Positions 34,361 through 43,625 of a stretch of 64,000 nucleotides of DNA are shown here, one piece after another. The notes beneath the pieces are model-generated. The model searched no databases, was not told the origin of the DNA, and worked only from the letters and a program-made list of their open reading frames with translations. Both the position numbers and the translations under genes were made by a program. The stretch's first letter is position 1, and every line of letters starts with the position of its first letter. This stretch comes from Lutimonas vermicola. Lineage in GTDB: Bacteria; Bacteroidota; Bacteroidia; Flavobacteriales; Flavobacteriaceae. Location of the stretch: assembly GCF_038433205.1 (NCBI RefSeq), contig NZ_JBCDNA010000003.1, forward strand, positions 124,001 to 188,000. Direction: 5' to 3'.

Positions 34361-35722
34361 CTAGACTTTAAATAAAACACTGATAACCTCTTCTATCTTG
34401 CTTACTTTAATGATCTCGATTTCAGGATTCTTTTTGGCGATTTTGTTGAATTTTGATAATACGATTTTCTTAAAACCAAGTTTTTCAGCTTCCTGAATCC
34501 TCTGTTCTACCCTCGATATAGCTCTTATCTCTCCGGCTAAGCCCACTTCGGCCGCAAAGCAGATGTTTTGGGGTATGGATATTTCACTATTAGAAGAAAG
34601 TACCGCACATACCACTGCCAGGTCAATGGCGGGGTCTTCCACCCTTAATCCTCCTGCAATATTCAAAAATACATCCTTGGCCCCAAGTTTAAAACCTGCT
34701 CTTTTTTCCAACACGGCAAGCAGCATATTCAATCTTTTAATATTATACCCTGTACATGATCGCTGGGGCATGCCATAAACAGCAGTACTTACAAGGGCCT
34801 GAACTTCTATCATCAGGGGCCTCATTCCTTCAAGAGTAGCAGAAATAGCTGTTCCGGTCAGATCAGAATCTTTTTCGGAAATAAGGATTTCTGATGGATT
34901 TTCAACTTCCCTTAAACCCGTGTGAAGCATTTCGTAAATGCCCAGTTCGGCAGTAGATCCAAACCGGTTCTTTTGAGCCCTGAGAATACGATAGGTATGA
35001 TTCCGGTCTCCTTCGAATTGAAGCACAACATCAACCATATGCTCCAATATTTTAGGACCGGCAATATGTCCTTCTTTGGTAATATGCCCTATTAAAACCA
35101 CCGGAGTATCCGTTTCCTTGGCATACTTTATCAATTCAGCCGTCGTTTCGCGTATCTGAGAGATACTTCCGGGGGAGGCTTCAATAAGTTCGGTGTGCAG
35201 GGTCTGAATAGAGTCTATTACAATAACTTCAGGAGATGTTTCTTCAGCCGAATTAAAGATTTGATGTGTTTTTGTCTCGGTCAGAATCAAACAATTTTCA
35301 TTAGCCGATTTAAGCCGGTCAGCACGCAATTTGATCTGGGTCATGCTTTCTTCGCCTGAGACATAAAGAACCCTGTTTTTCATCATCAGTGCTATTTGCA
35401 GCAGCAAAGTGGATTTTCCAATACCTGGTTCTCCCCCCAATAACACTATGGAACCTTTGACTAATCCTCCTCCTAAAACCCTGTTTAATTCTTTGTTACA
35501 GGTGTCGATTCGTTCTTCGTTTACAGCAGTAATTTCCTTTAATTTGACAGCCTTACCAACCTTTTTACCAGAACCAGCTTGCTTCCAGGAAGTCTTTTCC
35601 TCTCGCTGTATCACCTCCTCAACGATGGTATTCCATTCATTACAAGAATTGCATTTACCAACCCATTTTGGGAACTGAGCCCCGCAATTTTGACAAAAAA
35701 AAGTAGTTTTGATCTTGGCCAT
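34361..35722 (-). CDS. radA: DNA repair protein RadA
   Basis: A 453-residue RecA-like helicase/ATPase. The N-terminal zinc finger is CQNCGAQFPKWVGKCNSCNEW taken in its four cysteines (9, 12, 26, 29). Walker A is GGEPGIGKSTLLL; the RadA-specific KNRFGS motif follows; the C-terminal part is a Lon-like domain with GGLRVEDPAIDLAVV. RadA promotes branch migration during recombination. It is the last gene of a minus-strand series kbl - queD - lpxH - radA with gaps of 20-38 nt. Confidence 0.96.
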   Translation of the reverse strand: MAKIKTTFFCQNCGAQFPKWVGKCNSCNEWNTIVEEVIQREEKTSWKQAGSGKKVGKAVKLKEITAVNEERIDTCNKELNRVLGGGLVKGSIVLLGGEPGIGKSTLLLQIALMMKNRVLYVSGEESMTQIKLRADRLKSANENCLILTETKTHQIFNSAEETSPEVIVIDSIQTLHTELIEASPGSISQIRETTAELIKYAKETDTPVVLIGHITKEGHIAGPKILEHMVDVVLQFEGDRNHTYRILRAQKNRFGSTAELGIYEMLHTGLREVENPSEILISEKDSDLTGTAISATLEGMRPLMIEVQALVSTAVYGMPQRSCTGYNIKRLNMLLAVLEKRAGFKLGAKDVFLNIAGGLRVEDPAIDLAVVCAVLSSNSEISIPQNICFAAEVGLAGEIRAISRVEQRIQEAEKLGFKKIVLSKFNKIAKKNPEIEIIKVSKIEEVISVLFKV

Positions 35723-35742
35723 AAATGATAATAAGAGGTGTT

Positions 35743-36495
35743 TTATTGATATGTTTTCAAAGTGAGGTCTTTTCCGTCAAATACAGCATAGGTAAAATGC
35801 GAAATCCAGTCTCCGGTATTGATATATTTACTGTTTTTTCCTACCTCAATTTCCATGGGTAAATGCCTGTGTCCAAAGAGAAAATAATCGTAATGCTTTT
35901 GTTCCAGCTTTCTTTTGGCATATTGTGCCAGCCATTCATTTTCTTCCCCTAAAAACTTTATGTCTTCCTGCCCGGAAATCAGTTTATTCTTGGTCGAAAG
36001 GTATTGGGCAAGTTTAACGCCGATATCCGGATGAACCCATCTGTAAAACCATTTTGACAAAGGATGGGCAAATATTTTTTTCATCCTTTTATAGCCCTTG
36101 TCGCCTGGTCCTAAACCATCTCCATGTCCTATTAAAAAGGTTTTACCTTCAAATTCATATTCTTTCGGGTGATGATAAACAGGAATCCCAAGTTCCTTTT
36201 CAAAATAATCAACCATCCACAGATCGTGGTTCCCAACAAAGAAATATATTGGAATTCCACTATCTCTGAGTTCGGCAATTTTTCCCAGTACCCTGACAAA
36301 TCCTTTTGGAACCACTGTTTTATATTCAAACCAGAAATCAAATAAATCCCCTAAGAGAAATATGGCTTCAGCATCGTTCTTTACTTCGTCGAGCCAGGAT
36401 ATAAATTTCTTCTCCCTTAATTTACTGCTCTCAGAATCCGGAATACCAAAATGCTGATCAGAAGCAAAATATATGTTTTTTGGAGGCTTATTCAT
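35743..36495 (-). CDS. lpxH: UDP-2,3-diacylglucosamine diphosphatase (LpxH-like)
   Basis: A 250-residue metallophosphoesterase. The five family motifs are in order: SDQHFG, GDLFDFWFEY, GNHDLW, IGHGDGLGPGD and FGHRHLP. This set, with the DLFDFWF spacing, marks the LpxH group, which hydrolyses UDP-diacylglucosamine to lipid X in lipid A synthesis. LpxB, the next enzyme, is encoded at 50876. It lies between queD and radA on the same strand. Confidence 0.88.
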   Translation of the reverse strand: MNKPPKNIYFASDQHFGIPDSESSKLREKKFISWLDEVKNDAEAIFLLGDLFDFWFEYKTVVPKGFVRVLGKIAELRDSGIPIYFFVGNHDLWMVDYFEKELGIPVYHHPKEYEFEGKTFLIGHGDGLGPGDKGYKRMKKIFAHPLSKWFYRWVHPDIGVKLAQYLSTKNKLISGQEDIKFLGEENEWLAQYAKRKLEQKHYDYFLFGHRHLPMEIEVGKNSKYINTGDWISHFTYAVFDGKDLTLKTYQ

Positions 36496-36529
36496 TCACA
36501 AGTTTATTTTTCAAAACAACAGATCTTAA

Positions 36530-36982
36530 CTAGTGCTGGTCATCAGCATGCCACTCAGCATAAGAATTAGCTGTTTCATATAACTTTAACGAATGTAATA
36601 AAACATTTTGAGGTAATTGTTTTTGAATTTTCACTGAAAAGTCCAATAGCATATTTTCACTTGTAGGCTGGTATGGCACAAGAACTACATTATGAGAGTG
36701 ATCATTGATCGTATGCGCTAATTCCCTGTGGGGAGAATTTTCATTCAACACCACGGCGTGATCAAATTTGTCAACGATTTCGTTTTTGACGATGACCTTT
36801 AGATCACCAAAATCCATCACCATCCCGTTTTTAGGATGCTGATCATCATCAATAGGTATCCCGATAACGGTAACATGCAAATGATAGCTGTGTCCGTGAA
36901 TGTTTTTGCATTTGCCATCATAACCATAGAGGGCATGAGCCGTTTCAAAATCGAAATGTTTTGTTATCCTAATTTTATTCAT
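36530..36982 (-). CDS. queD: 6-carboxytetrahydropterin synthase / PTPS family (QueD-like)
   Basis: A 150-residue member of the 6-pyruvoyl-tetrahydropterin synthase family. Zinc-binding histidines lie in HFDFETAHAL and the catalytic cysteine in CKNIHGHSYHLHVTV; the later DFGDLK and FDHAVVLNE segments are also conserved. QueD makes 6-carboxy-tetrahydropterin in the queuosine pathway. No other queuosine gene is in the window, so a strict QueD versus PTPS assignment is by similarity only. Gap of 38 nt behind kbl. Confidence 0.87.
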   Translation of the reverse strand: MNKIRITKHFDFETAHALYGYDGKCKNIHGHSYHLHVTVIGIPIDDDQHPKNGMVMDFGDLKVIVKNEIVDKFDHAVVLNENSPHRELAHTINDHSHNVVLVPYQPTSENMLLDFSVKIQKQLPQNVLLHSLKLYETANSYAEWHADDQH

Positions 36983-37020
36983 CTTTCAAATTCTGTGGAA
37001 ATCAACGATCCCATTTTTAA

Positions 37021-38214
37021 TTAAATAACATTCAATTCCTTTCCTACCTTAATAAAAGCAGCAATGGCCTTGTCTAAATGTTCTCTTGAATGTGCAGCAC
37101 TTAACTGCACTCTTATCCTAGCCTTTCCCTTTGGAACCACCGGGAAAAAGAATCCTATTACATAAATTCCCTCCTTTAGCAAGTCATTGGCCATATCTTG
37201 GGATAATTTTGCATCGTATAGCATAACCGGAACAATGGCTGCATCTGCTCCCACTAAGTCAAATCCCGCTTCTTCCATTTTTGATCTGAAATAATTCGTG
37301 TTTTCTTCAAGTTTATCCCTTAAACTTGTATCATTCTCTATCAAATCAAAAACCTTCAAAGAAGCTCCTACTATCGCAGGAGCAAGAGAATTGGAAAAAA
37401 GATAAGGTCTTGATCGCTGTCGCAATATCTCGATGATTTCTTTAGGGCCAGTCGTATAGCCACCCATAGCCCCGCCAAGGGCTTTTCCAAGGGTTCCTGT
37501 AACAATGTCTACCCTTCCCATTACATTTTTCAACTCAACGGTACCTCTTCCTGTTTTACCAATAAAACCGGTTGCGTGACATTCATCGACCATGACCAAC
37601 GCGTCGTATTTGTCGGCAAGGTCACATATCTTGTCTAATTGAGCTACGATTCCATCCATTGAAAAAACCCCGTCGGTAACAATGATCTTAAATCGATGCC
37701 CTTGCTTATTGGCTTCTATCAACTGTTTTTCCAGATCCTGCATGTCATTGTTTTCATATCGGTAACGGGCAGCTTTGCAAAGCCTGACCCCATCGATAAT
37801 TGAAGCGTGATTAAGCGAATCTGAAATGATGGCATCCTCTTTTTGAAATAATGGTTCAAAAACCCCGCCATTTGCATCAAATGCCGCGGCATATAAAATC
37901 GTGTCTTCTGTTTTATAAAAGCGCGCTATTCTTTCCTCCAGTTGTTTATGGATATCCTGGGTTCCGCAAATAAACCTTACCGATGACATACCATAACCAT
38001 GATGGTCCATTGTATCTTTGGCAGCCTGTATCACCTGGGGGTCATTCGACAAACCAAGGTAATTATTAGCACAAAAATTGATCACTTCTTCTCCTGTGGA
38101 AATTTTAATCACAGCATCCTGGGAGCTGGTGATAATTCTTTCCTTTTTATACAAACCAGCCTCTTTAATTGTTCTTAGCTCTTCCTCTAGGTGATCTTTT
38201 ATTTTATTATACAT
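37021..38214 (-). CDS. kbl: Glycine C-acetyltransferase (2-amino-3-ketobutyrate CoA ligase)
   Basis: A 397-residue fold-type I PLP enzyme of the alpha-oxoamine synthase family. The PLP lysine is in TGTLGKALGGAMGGY; the cofactor Asp is in MVDECHATGF and NYLGLS marks the N-terminal substrate region. Length and these motifs match Kbl, which joins with threonine dehydrogenase in threonine breakdown to glycine and acetyl-CoA. A tdh gene is not in the window. It is the first gene of the kbl - queD - lpxH - radA series. Confidence 0.92.
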   Translation of the reverse strand: MYNKIKDHLEEELRTIKEAGLYKKERIITSSQDAVIKISTGEEVINFCANNYLGLSNDPQVIQAAKDTMDHHGYGMSSVRFICGTQDIHKQLEERIARFYKTEDTILYAAAFDANGGVFEPLFQKEDAIISDSLNHASIIDGVRLCKAARYRYENNDMQDLEKQLIEANKQGHRFKIIVTDGVFSMDGIVAQLDKICDLADKYDALVMVDECHATGFIGKTGRGTVELKNVMGRVDIVTGTLGKALGGAMGGYTTGPKEIIEILRQRSRPYLFSNSLAPAIVGASLKVFDLIENDTSLRDKLEENTNYFRSKMEEAGFDLVGADAAIVPVMLYDAKLSQDMANDLLKEGIYVIGFFFPVVPKGKARIRVQLSAAHSREHLDKAIAAFIKVGKELNVI

Positions 38215-38379
38215 ACGATTGCTTTGTTTTTTGGCAGTTAATACTTTTTAATCCCGGTATTTAGCAGCTAATATTTGTAAGGATACGAATTTAAAACCTT
38301 TTAAGTACCACCTTAATACGATGATGGCTCTGCATTGGCAAAAGTAAGAAATTATGGGGTATTTGTATTTCGTAATTAG

Positions 38380-38387
38380 TATTTTTG
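38380..38387 (+). promoter_or_regulatory. -7 promoter box of the gene at 38405
   Basis: TATTTTTG matches TAnnTTTG and lies 17 nt before the ATG at 38405. Confidence 0.4.
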
Positions 38388-38404
38388 ACATCTAAATTAT
38401 TGAT

Positions 38405-38755
38405 ATGGCCAGGGATGAAAAGATAAAGATGCAATGGGAAGAAATCCAGAAAAGTATTTCTGAAAAATTTGGAGGAGGTGAAAAAATGGATCTTGATGCC
38501 ATCATCTATCTTATCGGAATACAGGAACTCGGCAAAGGCTATCAAAAATTCAGCAAGGATGAAAAACTGAACATCATGCATATTGCTATTTGCAAATTGC
38601 TCGAACCCTTTGGATATTATGATTTTGATTATTTTGACGATGATGGTTGGCCCCACTATAAAACCATAGACGAACTGCCAACATTAAAGGCAGGTGAGCA
38701 ATCTGTATTGATGAAGGAGGCCGTTGTTCTTTATTTTGAAAGGTTAAGCGCATAA
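38405..38755 (+). CDS. Conserved hypothetical protein, small and acidic
   Basis: A 116-residue soluble protein without signal peptide or cysteine motif. The N-terminus is a lysine-rich helix (DEKIKMQWEEIQKSISEKFG); a central segment has IYLIGIQELGKGYQKFSKDEK; the C-terminal half is acidic and aromatic (YYDFDYFDDDGWPHYKTID). I recognise it as a conserved Bacteroidota protein but know no function. It stands alone between kbl (divergent) and dprA (convergent). Confidence 0.75.
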   Translation: MARDEKIKMQWEEIQKSISEKFGGGEKMDLDAIIYLIGIQELGKGYQKFSKDEKLNIMHIAICKLLEPFGYYDFDYFDDDGWPHYKTIDELPTLKAGEQSVLMKEAVVLYFERLSA

Positions 38756-38775
38756 TTTTCCTGTGCTCCACCAGG

Positions 38776-39879
38776 TTATATAGCCTGAAATCGCTTTCCC
38801 GAATGGCCTAATACAATTCCTTTTAGCTCTAGTTGCAGCAAAAGCATCAAGGTTTTTTGAACACCGAATCCGCTCTCAAGAGCCAGCTCGTCAAGGAGTT
38901 TTTTACCTGATCCCTCCAATAGATTGTACAGCCGTCTTTCCTGCTCATCGAGTTCGACAAAAAGTTTTTTTTGAACAGGCTTTTTGACTGATGGTTCTGA
39001 TGTCCATCCCAAAGCGTATTCAAGGTCTTTAAAAGAAGTGACCAAGGCCGCTTTATTGCTTTTAATCAGCATGTTACAACCCTGGCTAAACCTGTCTGTG
39101 GTTCGACCCGGAACAGCCAATACATCCCGATGGTAAGACGAAGCTAGTTGAGCCGTGATCAATGATCCCCCTTTATGAGCGGATTCCACGACAAGGGTAG
39201 CCTCTGAAATTCCTGCGATAATTCTGTTTCTTTTCACAAAATTCACCGGGTCCGCAACTGTACCCGACCAAAACTCTGTATAAAGCCCGCCATTTGTAAT
39301 CATTTTCTGAACCGTTCCGGTATGTGATTTCGGATAGATGCGGTCGAGTCCATGAGCCAGAATACCAACGGTACAAATATCGTTGCGCAGAGATTCCTGA
39401 TGGGCACAAATGTCTATTCCATAAGCCAGTCCGCTCACAATAATGGGGTCATAAATTTTTGCTTCTCGAATAAATTCTTTTAAAAACCGGCTTCCATAGC
39501 TTGTCATCAGCCGGGTTCCAACAATACTGATGACCTTTTTTTGGTTGATATTGAACTTTCCTTTTTGAAAAAGTACAATCGGTGCATCCTGGCAGTGTTT
39601 TAGTTTTGAGGGGTAGTCCCGATCTGAAAAACAAACGGCATGCAGTTCCTGGTCTTCTAAATAAAGTAGTTCCCTTTCGGCCTTTTCAAAAATTTCCCGC
39701 TTATTTAATCCCTTAAAAAGTCCAGAGCCAAATCCTTTGATTTTCCTTTTTTTGTGTTGTTTTTCATCGAATATTGATTTGACATCTCCAAAGTGATCCA
39801 CAAGTTTTTTAGCTGTTACCGGGCCTATTCCATCCACTGCCTGCAGGGCCAAATAATAAAATAATTCATCATTTTTCAT
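38776..39879 (-). CDS. dprA: DNA-processing protein DprA
   Basis: A 367-residue protein. ATG 39879 (KNDELFYYLALQAVDGIGP) is used; the open frame extends 19 codons further to 39936 but has no family character there. The N-terminal part is a helix-hairpin-helix/SAM-like region, then the Rossmann-fold DprA core with SIVGTRLMTSYGS, VSGLAYGIDICAHQESL and GGLYTEFWSG. A winged-helix tail follows (about 300-367). DprA loads RecA on incoming single-stranded DNA in transformation. ComEC is encoded at 46-48 kb, so the strain has at least two competence genes. Confidence 0.94.
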   Translation of the reverse strand: MKNDELFYYLALQAVDGIGPVTAKKLVDHFGDVKSIFDEKQHKKRKIKGFGSGLFKGLNKREIFEKAERELLYLEDQELHAVCFSDRDYPSKLKHCQDAPIVLFQKGKFNINQKKVISIVGTRLMTSYGSRFLKEFIREAKIYDPIIVSGLAYGIDICAHQESLRNDICTVGILAHGLDRIYPKSHTGTVQKMITNGGLYTEFWSGTVADPVNFVKRNRIIAGISEATLVVESAHKGGSLITAQLASSYHRDVLAVPGRTTDRFSQGCNMLIKSNKAALVTSFKDLEYALGWTSEPSVKKPVQKKLFVELDEQERRLYNLLEGSGKKLLDELALESGFGVQKTLMLLLQLELKGIVLGHSGKRFQAI

Positions 39880-39959
39880 CTTAAAAATTTGATTTTCAAT
39901 TGTGCATCTTTTTGTTAATAAAAATGACAAGGACAATGTAAACCCTCATTGTTTTTTTT

Positions 39960-39967
39960 TAGTTTTG
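39960..39967 (+). promoter_or_regulatory. -7 promoter box of the HU/SPOR gene
   Basis: TAGTTTTG matches TAnnTTTG and lies 28 nt before the TTG start at 39996. It follows a run of ten T. Confidence 0.4.
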
Positions 39968-39995
39968 TTTAAGTGAATCTAAACTCCCTTTTTCA

Positions 39996-40916
39996 TTGAA
40001 CCTAGCGAATTACATCAGTGATCTATTATATCGATACGAATGTGTCATTGTTCCAAAATTCGGAGGATTTGTGACCAATAATAAGTCTGCCAGAATCGAT
40101 ATTTCCCGTCACACCTTATATCCACCTTACAAACAGATTACATTCAACAGTCATCTTACCAACAATGACGGGCTTCTGGCAAATTATATTGCCTCGGTTG
40201 ATCAGATCTCCTATGACTGTGCGGTAAATTATATTCAATTCGAAATTGATGCCTGGAAAGAAAAACTGAAAAACAGTGAACTCACTTTGAACGGATTAGG
40301 AACGTTTAACCTTTTGGATGGAAAACTGCATTTCGAACCGCAGCAAAAAGTAAACTATCTAACCTCTTCTTTTGGTCTTTCCAATGTGGTTAGAAGTGAA
40401 ATTGAAAGAGAGTCAGCTCCTAAAGTGGATACAGTTGTTGAAGCACCTAAGGTAATTCCTGTCAGAGAGAAAAAGACGCCAAATTATCTCAAATATGCTG
40501 CAATATTCGTAATTGGCCTATCTGTTATTGGGTTTTCCGCAAAGTATTATCAGGATCACCTTTATAAAAAACAATTGATTGAGGCACAAAATCAGCAAGA
40601 TTTGATGGAGGAAAAGATAGAAAGTGCCACTTTTGTAATTACCAAACCTCTTCCTACCCTGAATTTGGAGGTCGAAAGCAAGAAAAAAAGCTTTCATGTG
40701 ATTGCAGGGGCTTTTAGATTTCCGCAAAACGCTGATCGAAAAGTGAAGCAATTGTTGAAGGAAGGTTATGATTCCCGCATTCTTGGAGTGAATAAATGGA
40801 ACCTTACTGTAGTTTCATATGGTAGTTTCTCTACAAGAGATGAAGCGCTTGAAAATTTGTCGGAGATCAGAAATAATGTCGCTAAAGACTCTTGGTTGCT
40901 CATTCAGGAATTTTAA
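39996..40916 (+). CDS. HU-like (CCDC81) domain and SPOR domain membrane protein
   Basis: A 306-residue protein starting at TTG 39996; the N-terminus that follows (LANYISDLLYRYECVIVPKFGGF) fits the family. The first 130 residues are an HU/CCDC81-like domain pair, then a single transmembrane helix (about 167-183), a linker and a C-terminal SPOR domain (about 225-306; FHVIAGAFRFPQNADRKVKQLL). SPOR domains bind denuded peptidoglycan at division sites. The combination links a DNA-binding-like cytoplasmic domain to the cell wall and is typical of Bacteroidota. Confidence 0.88.
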   Translation: MNLANYISDLLYRYECVIVPKFGGFVTNNKSARIDISRHTLYPPYKQITFNSHLTNNDGLLANYIASVDQISYDCAVNYIQFEIDAWKEKLKNSELTLNGLGTFNLLDGKLHFEPQQKVNYLTSSFGLSNVVRSEIERESAPKVDTVVEAPKVIPVREKKTPNYLKYAAIFVIGLSVIGFSAKYYQDHLYKKQLIEAQNQQDLMEEKIESATFVITKPLPTLNLEVESKKKSFHVIAGAFRFPQNADRKVKQLLKEGYDSRILGVNKWNLTVVSYGSFSTRDEALENLSEIRNNVAKDSWLLIQEF

Positions 40917-40979
40917 TAATTGCCCCTTTATTTATTGAGACTTACTCATTTTTAATTAAATTGTTTATCCCCATTTAAG

Positions 40980-41489
40980 ATGCAAAGCAAGACCCCTAAT
41001 GATTCTTTAACAATAATGACCGACCTTGTTTTACCGGGTGAAACAAATCCTTTAGACAATCTTTTTGGAGGGGAGCTCCTCGCCAGAATGGATCGTGCTT
41101 CGAGTATAGCAGCCAGGAGACATTGCAATCGAATAACCGTTACCGCTTCGGTAAACCATGTGGTTTTTTCAAAAGCTGTTCCGGTTGGCAGCGTGCTCAC
41201 CATTGAGGCAAAAGTTTCCAGGGCTTTTCAATCATCCATGGAAATTTTTGTTGATGTTTGGATGGAAGACAGGGAGTCAGGAGAGCGAACCAAAGTAAAT
41301 GAAGGGATCTATACCTTTGTTGCCGTTGACAGGACTGGAGCACCTGTGAAGGTTCCTGGAATTGTGCCTGAAACCAAACTCGAACAAGAGCGGTATGACG
41401 GTGCTTTGAGAAGGAAACAGCTCAGCCTTGTTCTTTCAAAAAAAATGGATCCACAGGATGCCACTGAATTGAAGGCTCTTTTCCTCTAA
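40980..41489 (+). CDS. Acyl-CoA thioesterase, hotdog fold
   Basis: A 169-residue hotdog-fold thioesterase of the YciA/BACH type. LPGETNPLDNLFGGELLARMD is the entry to the active-site helix, and VTASVNHVVFSKAVPVGSVL the following strand pair. These enzymes hydrolyse acyl-CoA thioesters in the cytoplasm. Its stop overlaps that of the convergent kinase-like gene in the shared CTAA at 41486-41489. Confidence 0.88.
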   Translation: MQSKTPNDSLTIMTDLVLPGETNPLDNLFGGELLARMDRASSIAARRHCNRITVTASVNHVVFSKAVPVGSVLTIEAKVSRAFQSSMEIFVDVWMEDRESGERTKVNEGIYTFVAVDRTGAPVKVPGIVPETKLEQERYDGALRRKQLSLVLSKKMDPQDATELKALFL

Positions 41490-42349
41490 TTTTTTCGGGT
41501 AAATCTTTTGATTACATTCTCAATACCTGACAAATAAGATCTTCCGAATAAGATCAAATGAACAAGGTTAGGGTATAAATTATGAATTGAAATACGGTTT
41601 TGCCAACCTTTTTCCAACGGAAAACAATCATTGTAAAAGTTCAGGAATGCTGAGTCAAAGCCACCAAACATCTGAGTCATGGCAAGGTCTGCCTCACGGT
41701 GACCAAAATAAACCGCCGGGTCAATGAATACAGGTTTTTGTCCTGCAGAACAAAGTAAATTACCCGACCAAAGATCTCCGTGCAAAAGCGAAGGAGGCTC
41801 AACAGGAATAAGTTCAGAAAAAACCGTGAAGAATCCTTCGAAGGAATTTAAATGACTTTCACTTAGGAGCTTATTGTCAAAAGCTTTTTTTATTAAGGGT
41901 TTAATACGGTTTTCAATAAAAAATTGTTCCCAGGAGCTTTTGAATTCATTAGCCTGTTGCAAAGAACCAATATAATTGTCGTAGTCGAGACCGAAAAATG
42001 TGTGACTGCTCTGATGAAGATTCGATAAATCCTGTGCAAAGTACATCCAGAATTCTTTGTTGGCCCTCTCCTCTTCAAAATACTGAAGAATCAGCACCTG
42101 CAGTTCGTCATGCTCAAAATGGTCGATAACTTCGGGAGTCGTTACGCCACTTTTACCAAGTTGTTTTAAACCTTTGGCTTCCCTTTCTAACATGTTGGGA
42201 AACATTTCACGATAATTGGATTTTATGATAAACTGCCCTGCGGAAGTATCCAGCATATAAACATCGTTGATATCTCCTCCCGAAAGCGGGGACATGGATA
42301 TAATATCGACTGAAAGCCTGTCTTCAATTAACTTTTTGACAACCATCAT
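41486..42349 (-). CDS. Fructosamine kinase family protein
   Basis: A 287-residue aminoglycoside-phosphotransferase-fold kinase. The catalytic loop is LLHGDLWSGNLL and the metal-binding motif FIDPAVYFGHREADLAM, both diagnostic of the fructosamine-3-kinase/FN3K-related family, which repairs glycated proteins by phosphorylating the sugar adduct. The open frame extends to 42469 inside envC, but the ATG pair at 42349/42346 gives the expected N-terminus. It follows envC by 13 nt and is likely the last gene of that operon. Confidence 0.87.
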   Translation of the reverse strand: MMVVKKLIEDRLSVDIISMSPLSGGDINDVYMLDTSAGQFIIKSNYREMFPNMLEREAKGLKQLGKSGVTTPEVIDHFEHDELQVLILQYFEEERANKEFWMYFAQDLSNLHQSSHTFFGLDYDNYIGSLQQANEFKSSWEQFFIENRIKPLIKKAFDNKLLSESHLNSFEGFFTVFSELIPVEPPSLLHGDLWSGNLLCSAGQKPVFIDPAVYFGHREADLAMTQMFGGFDSAFLNFYNDCFPLEKGWQNRISIHNLYPNLVHLILFGRSYLSGIENVIKRFTRKN

Positions 42350-42362
42350 ATGATTGCTGAAA

Positions 42363-43625
42363 CTAAATTTTATAAACCCACTCCTCAGGGTTCTGCCTGT
42401 GAATCTCTTTGAACAAGACAAAAGCCAAAATGGTTTTTCCGGTTGTCTTATCGGTATGGATCTTACCAAGCAGTTGTTTGGTCGATACGAGGTCTCCTTT
42501 TTGTACGGTTACATTATCGAGGTTCTTGTAGACTGAAATATAATTTCCATGCTGCACAAGAACTGCTTTCTTTTTTCCAGGAAGTATCTGAATAGCCAAT
42601 ACTTTACCGTCAAAGATCACACGGGCATTGGCATCCTTTTCTGTAGCGTAAAAAACGCCATTGCTTTCTATGGTAATACCCTTTAAGGTTGGGTGAGACT
42701 GTTTTCCGTACCTTCTTACTATCACTCCTCTTTCAACAGGAGAAGGAAGTTTGCCCTTGTTGGATATAAAGTCTTTTTCAAGAGCAACGGCTTCAGGGGT
42801 AAGTGCAAAGCCCGAACTTTTTACATTTGATTCCTTTCTTGAATTAGCCATGGCTTCTGCAATTAAGGCTTCAATCTTTCTTTCTATTTTCTTTTCCTCC
42901 TTTTGCTTGGTATTGATTTGAGCGATATATTGTTTTTCCTTCTTTTTAACTGATTTCACCAGGACTTCTCTGGAGGATTTTTCTTTGCTGATACTGTCCT
43001 TCTCCTTGAGGTTAATGGCAATCAATTCTTCCTTTGCGCTTCTGGTGTCAATCAACAAATCGTTGAGGTTTTGAAGCTTTATGGTTTCTACTTTGATCTC
43101 TTCTCCTTGCCGTTCCCTGTATGCAGCATATTGTTTCAAGTAATCCAAACGCTTATAGGCCTGCAAAAAATTTTCAGACGAAAGGAGAAACATCAAACGG
43201 CTGTTCTTTGTTTTACTCTTATACGATTGAACAACCATATTGGCATAGTCCTTTTTAAGAAATTCCAACCTTTCCTCCAGCAAATCCACTTGTCTTTCGT
43301 TCTCTTTGATTTCAAGATTCAACTGTTCGGTTTCTTCATTAATCGTATTGATCAACTTTGTTCTGACTCCTATCCGCTGAACCAGATCAGAAAGGTCAGA
43401 CAATAAGGTTTTTTCTTTCTTTTGTGACTGAAATAAAAGCGTATTGATTTCTTTAATCTCTTTTTGGAGTTGAAGTCGTTGCTTTTCAAGCTCCTGCCTG
43501 CTCTGCGCCGCAACTGAAAAAGGCACAAGGCAAAGTATAATAAGTAAAATGATTGAAGATCGAAAATCAATCGATAGGTAGGGTCGACGCTTGCATTCCT
43601 CTATGTTAGCCTGAAGTAATATCAT
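42363..43625 (-). CDS. Murein hydrolase activator, EnvC-like
   Basis: A 420-residue exported protein: signal/anchor (about 25-40), a long coiled coil (about 42-270) and a C-terminal LytM domain (about 300-420). The LytM domain appears catalytically dead: the HxxxD zinc motif is not seen (HPTLKGITIES) and the HxH position reads FVLFKE. This matches EnvC-type activators that switch on amidases rather than cutting peptidoglycan. Its ATG overlaps the end of the DUF4292 gene by 4 nt (ATGA), so they are translationally coupled. Confidence 0.87.
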   Translation of the reverse strand: MILLQANIEECKRRPYLSIDFRSSIILLIILCLVPFSVAAQSRQELEKQRLQLQKEIKEINTLLFQSQKKEKTLLSDLSDLVQRIGVRTKLINTINEETEQLNLEIKENERQVDLLEERLEFLKKDYANMVVQSYKSKTKNSRLMFLLSSENFLQAYKRLDYLKQYAAYRERQGEEIKVETIKLQNLNDLLIDTRSAKEELIAINLKEKDSISKEKSSREVLVKSVKKKEKQYIAQINTKQKEEKKIERKIEALIAEAMANSRKESNVKSSGFALTPEAVALEKDFISNKGKLPSPVERGVIVRRYGKQSHPTLKGITIESNGVFYATEKDANARVIFDGKVLAIQILPGKKKAVLVQHGNYISVYKNLDNVTVQKGDLVSTKQLLGKIHTDKTTGKTILAFVLFKEIHRQNPEEWVYKI

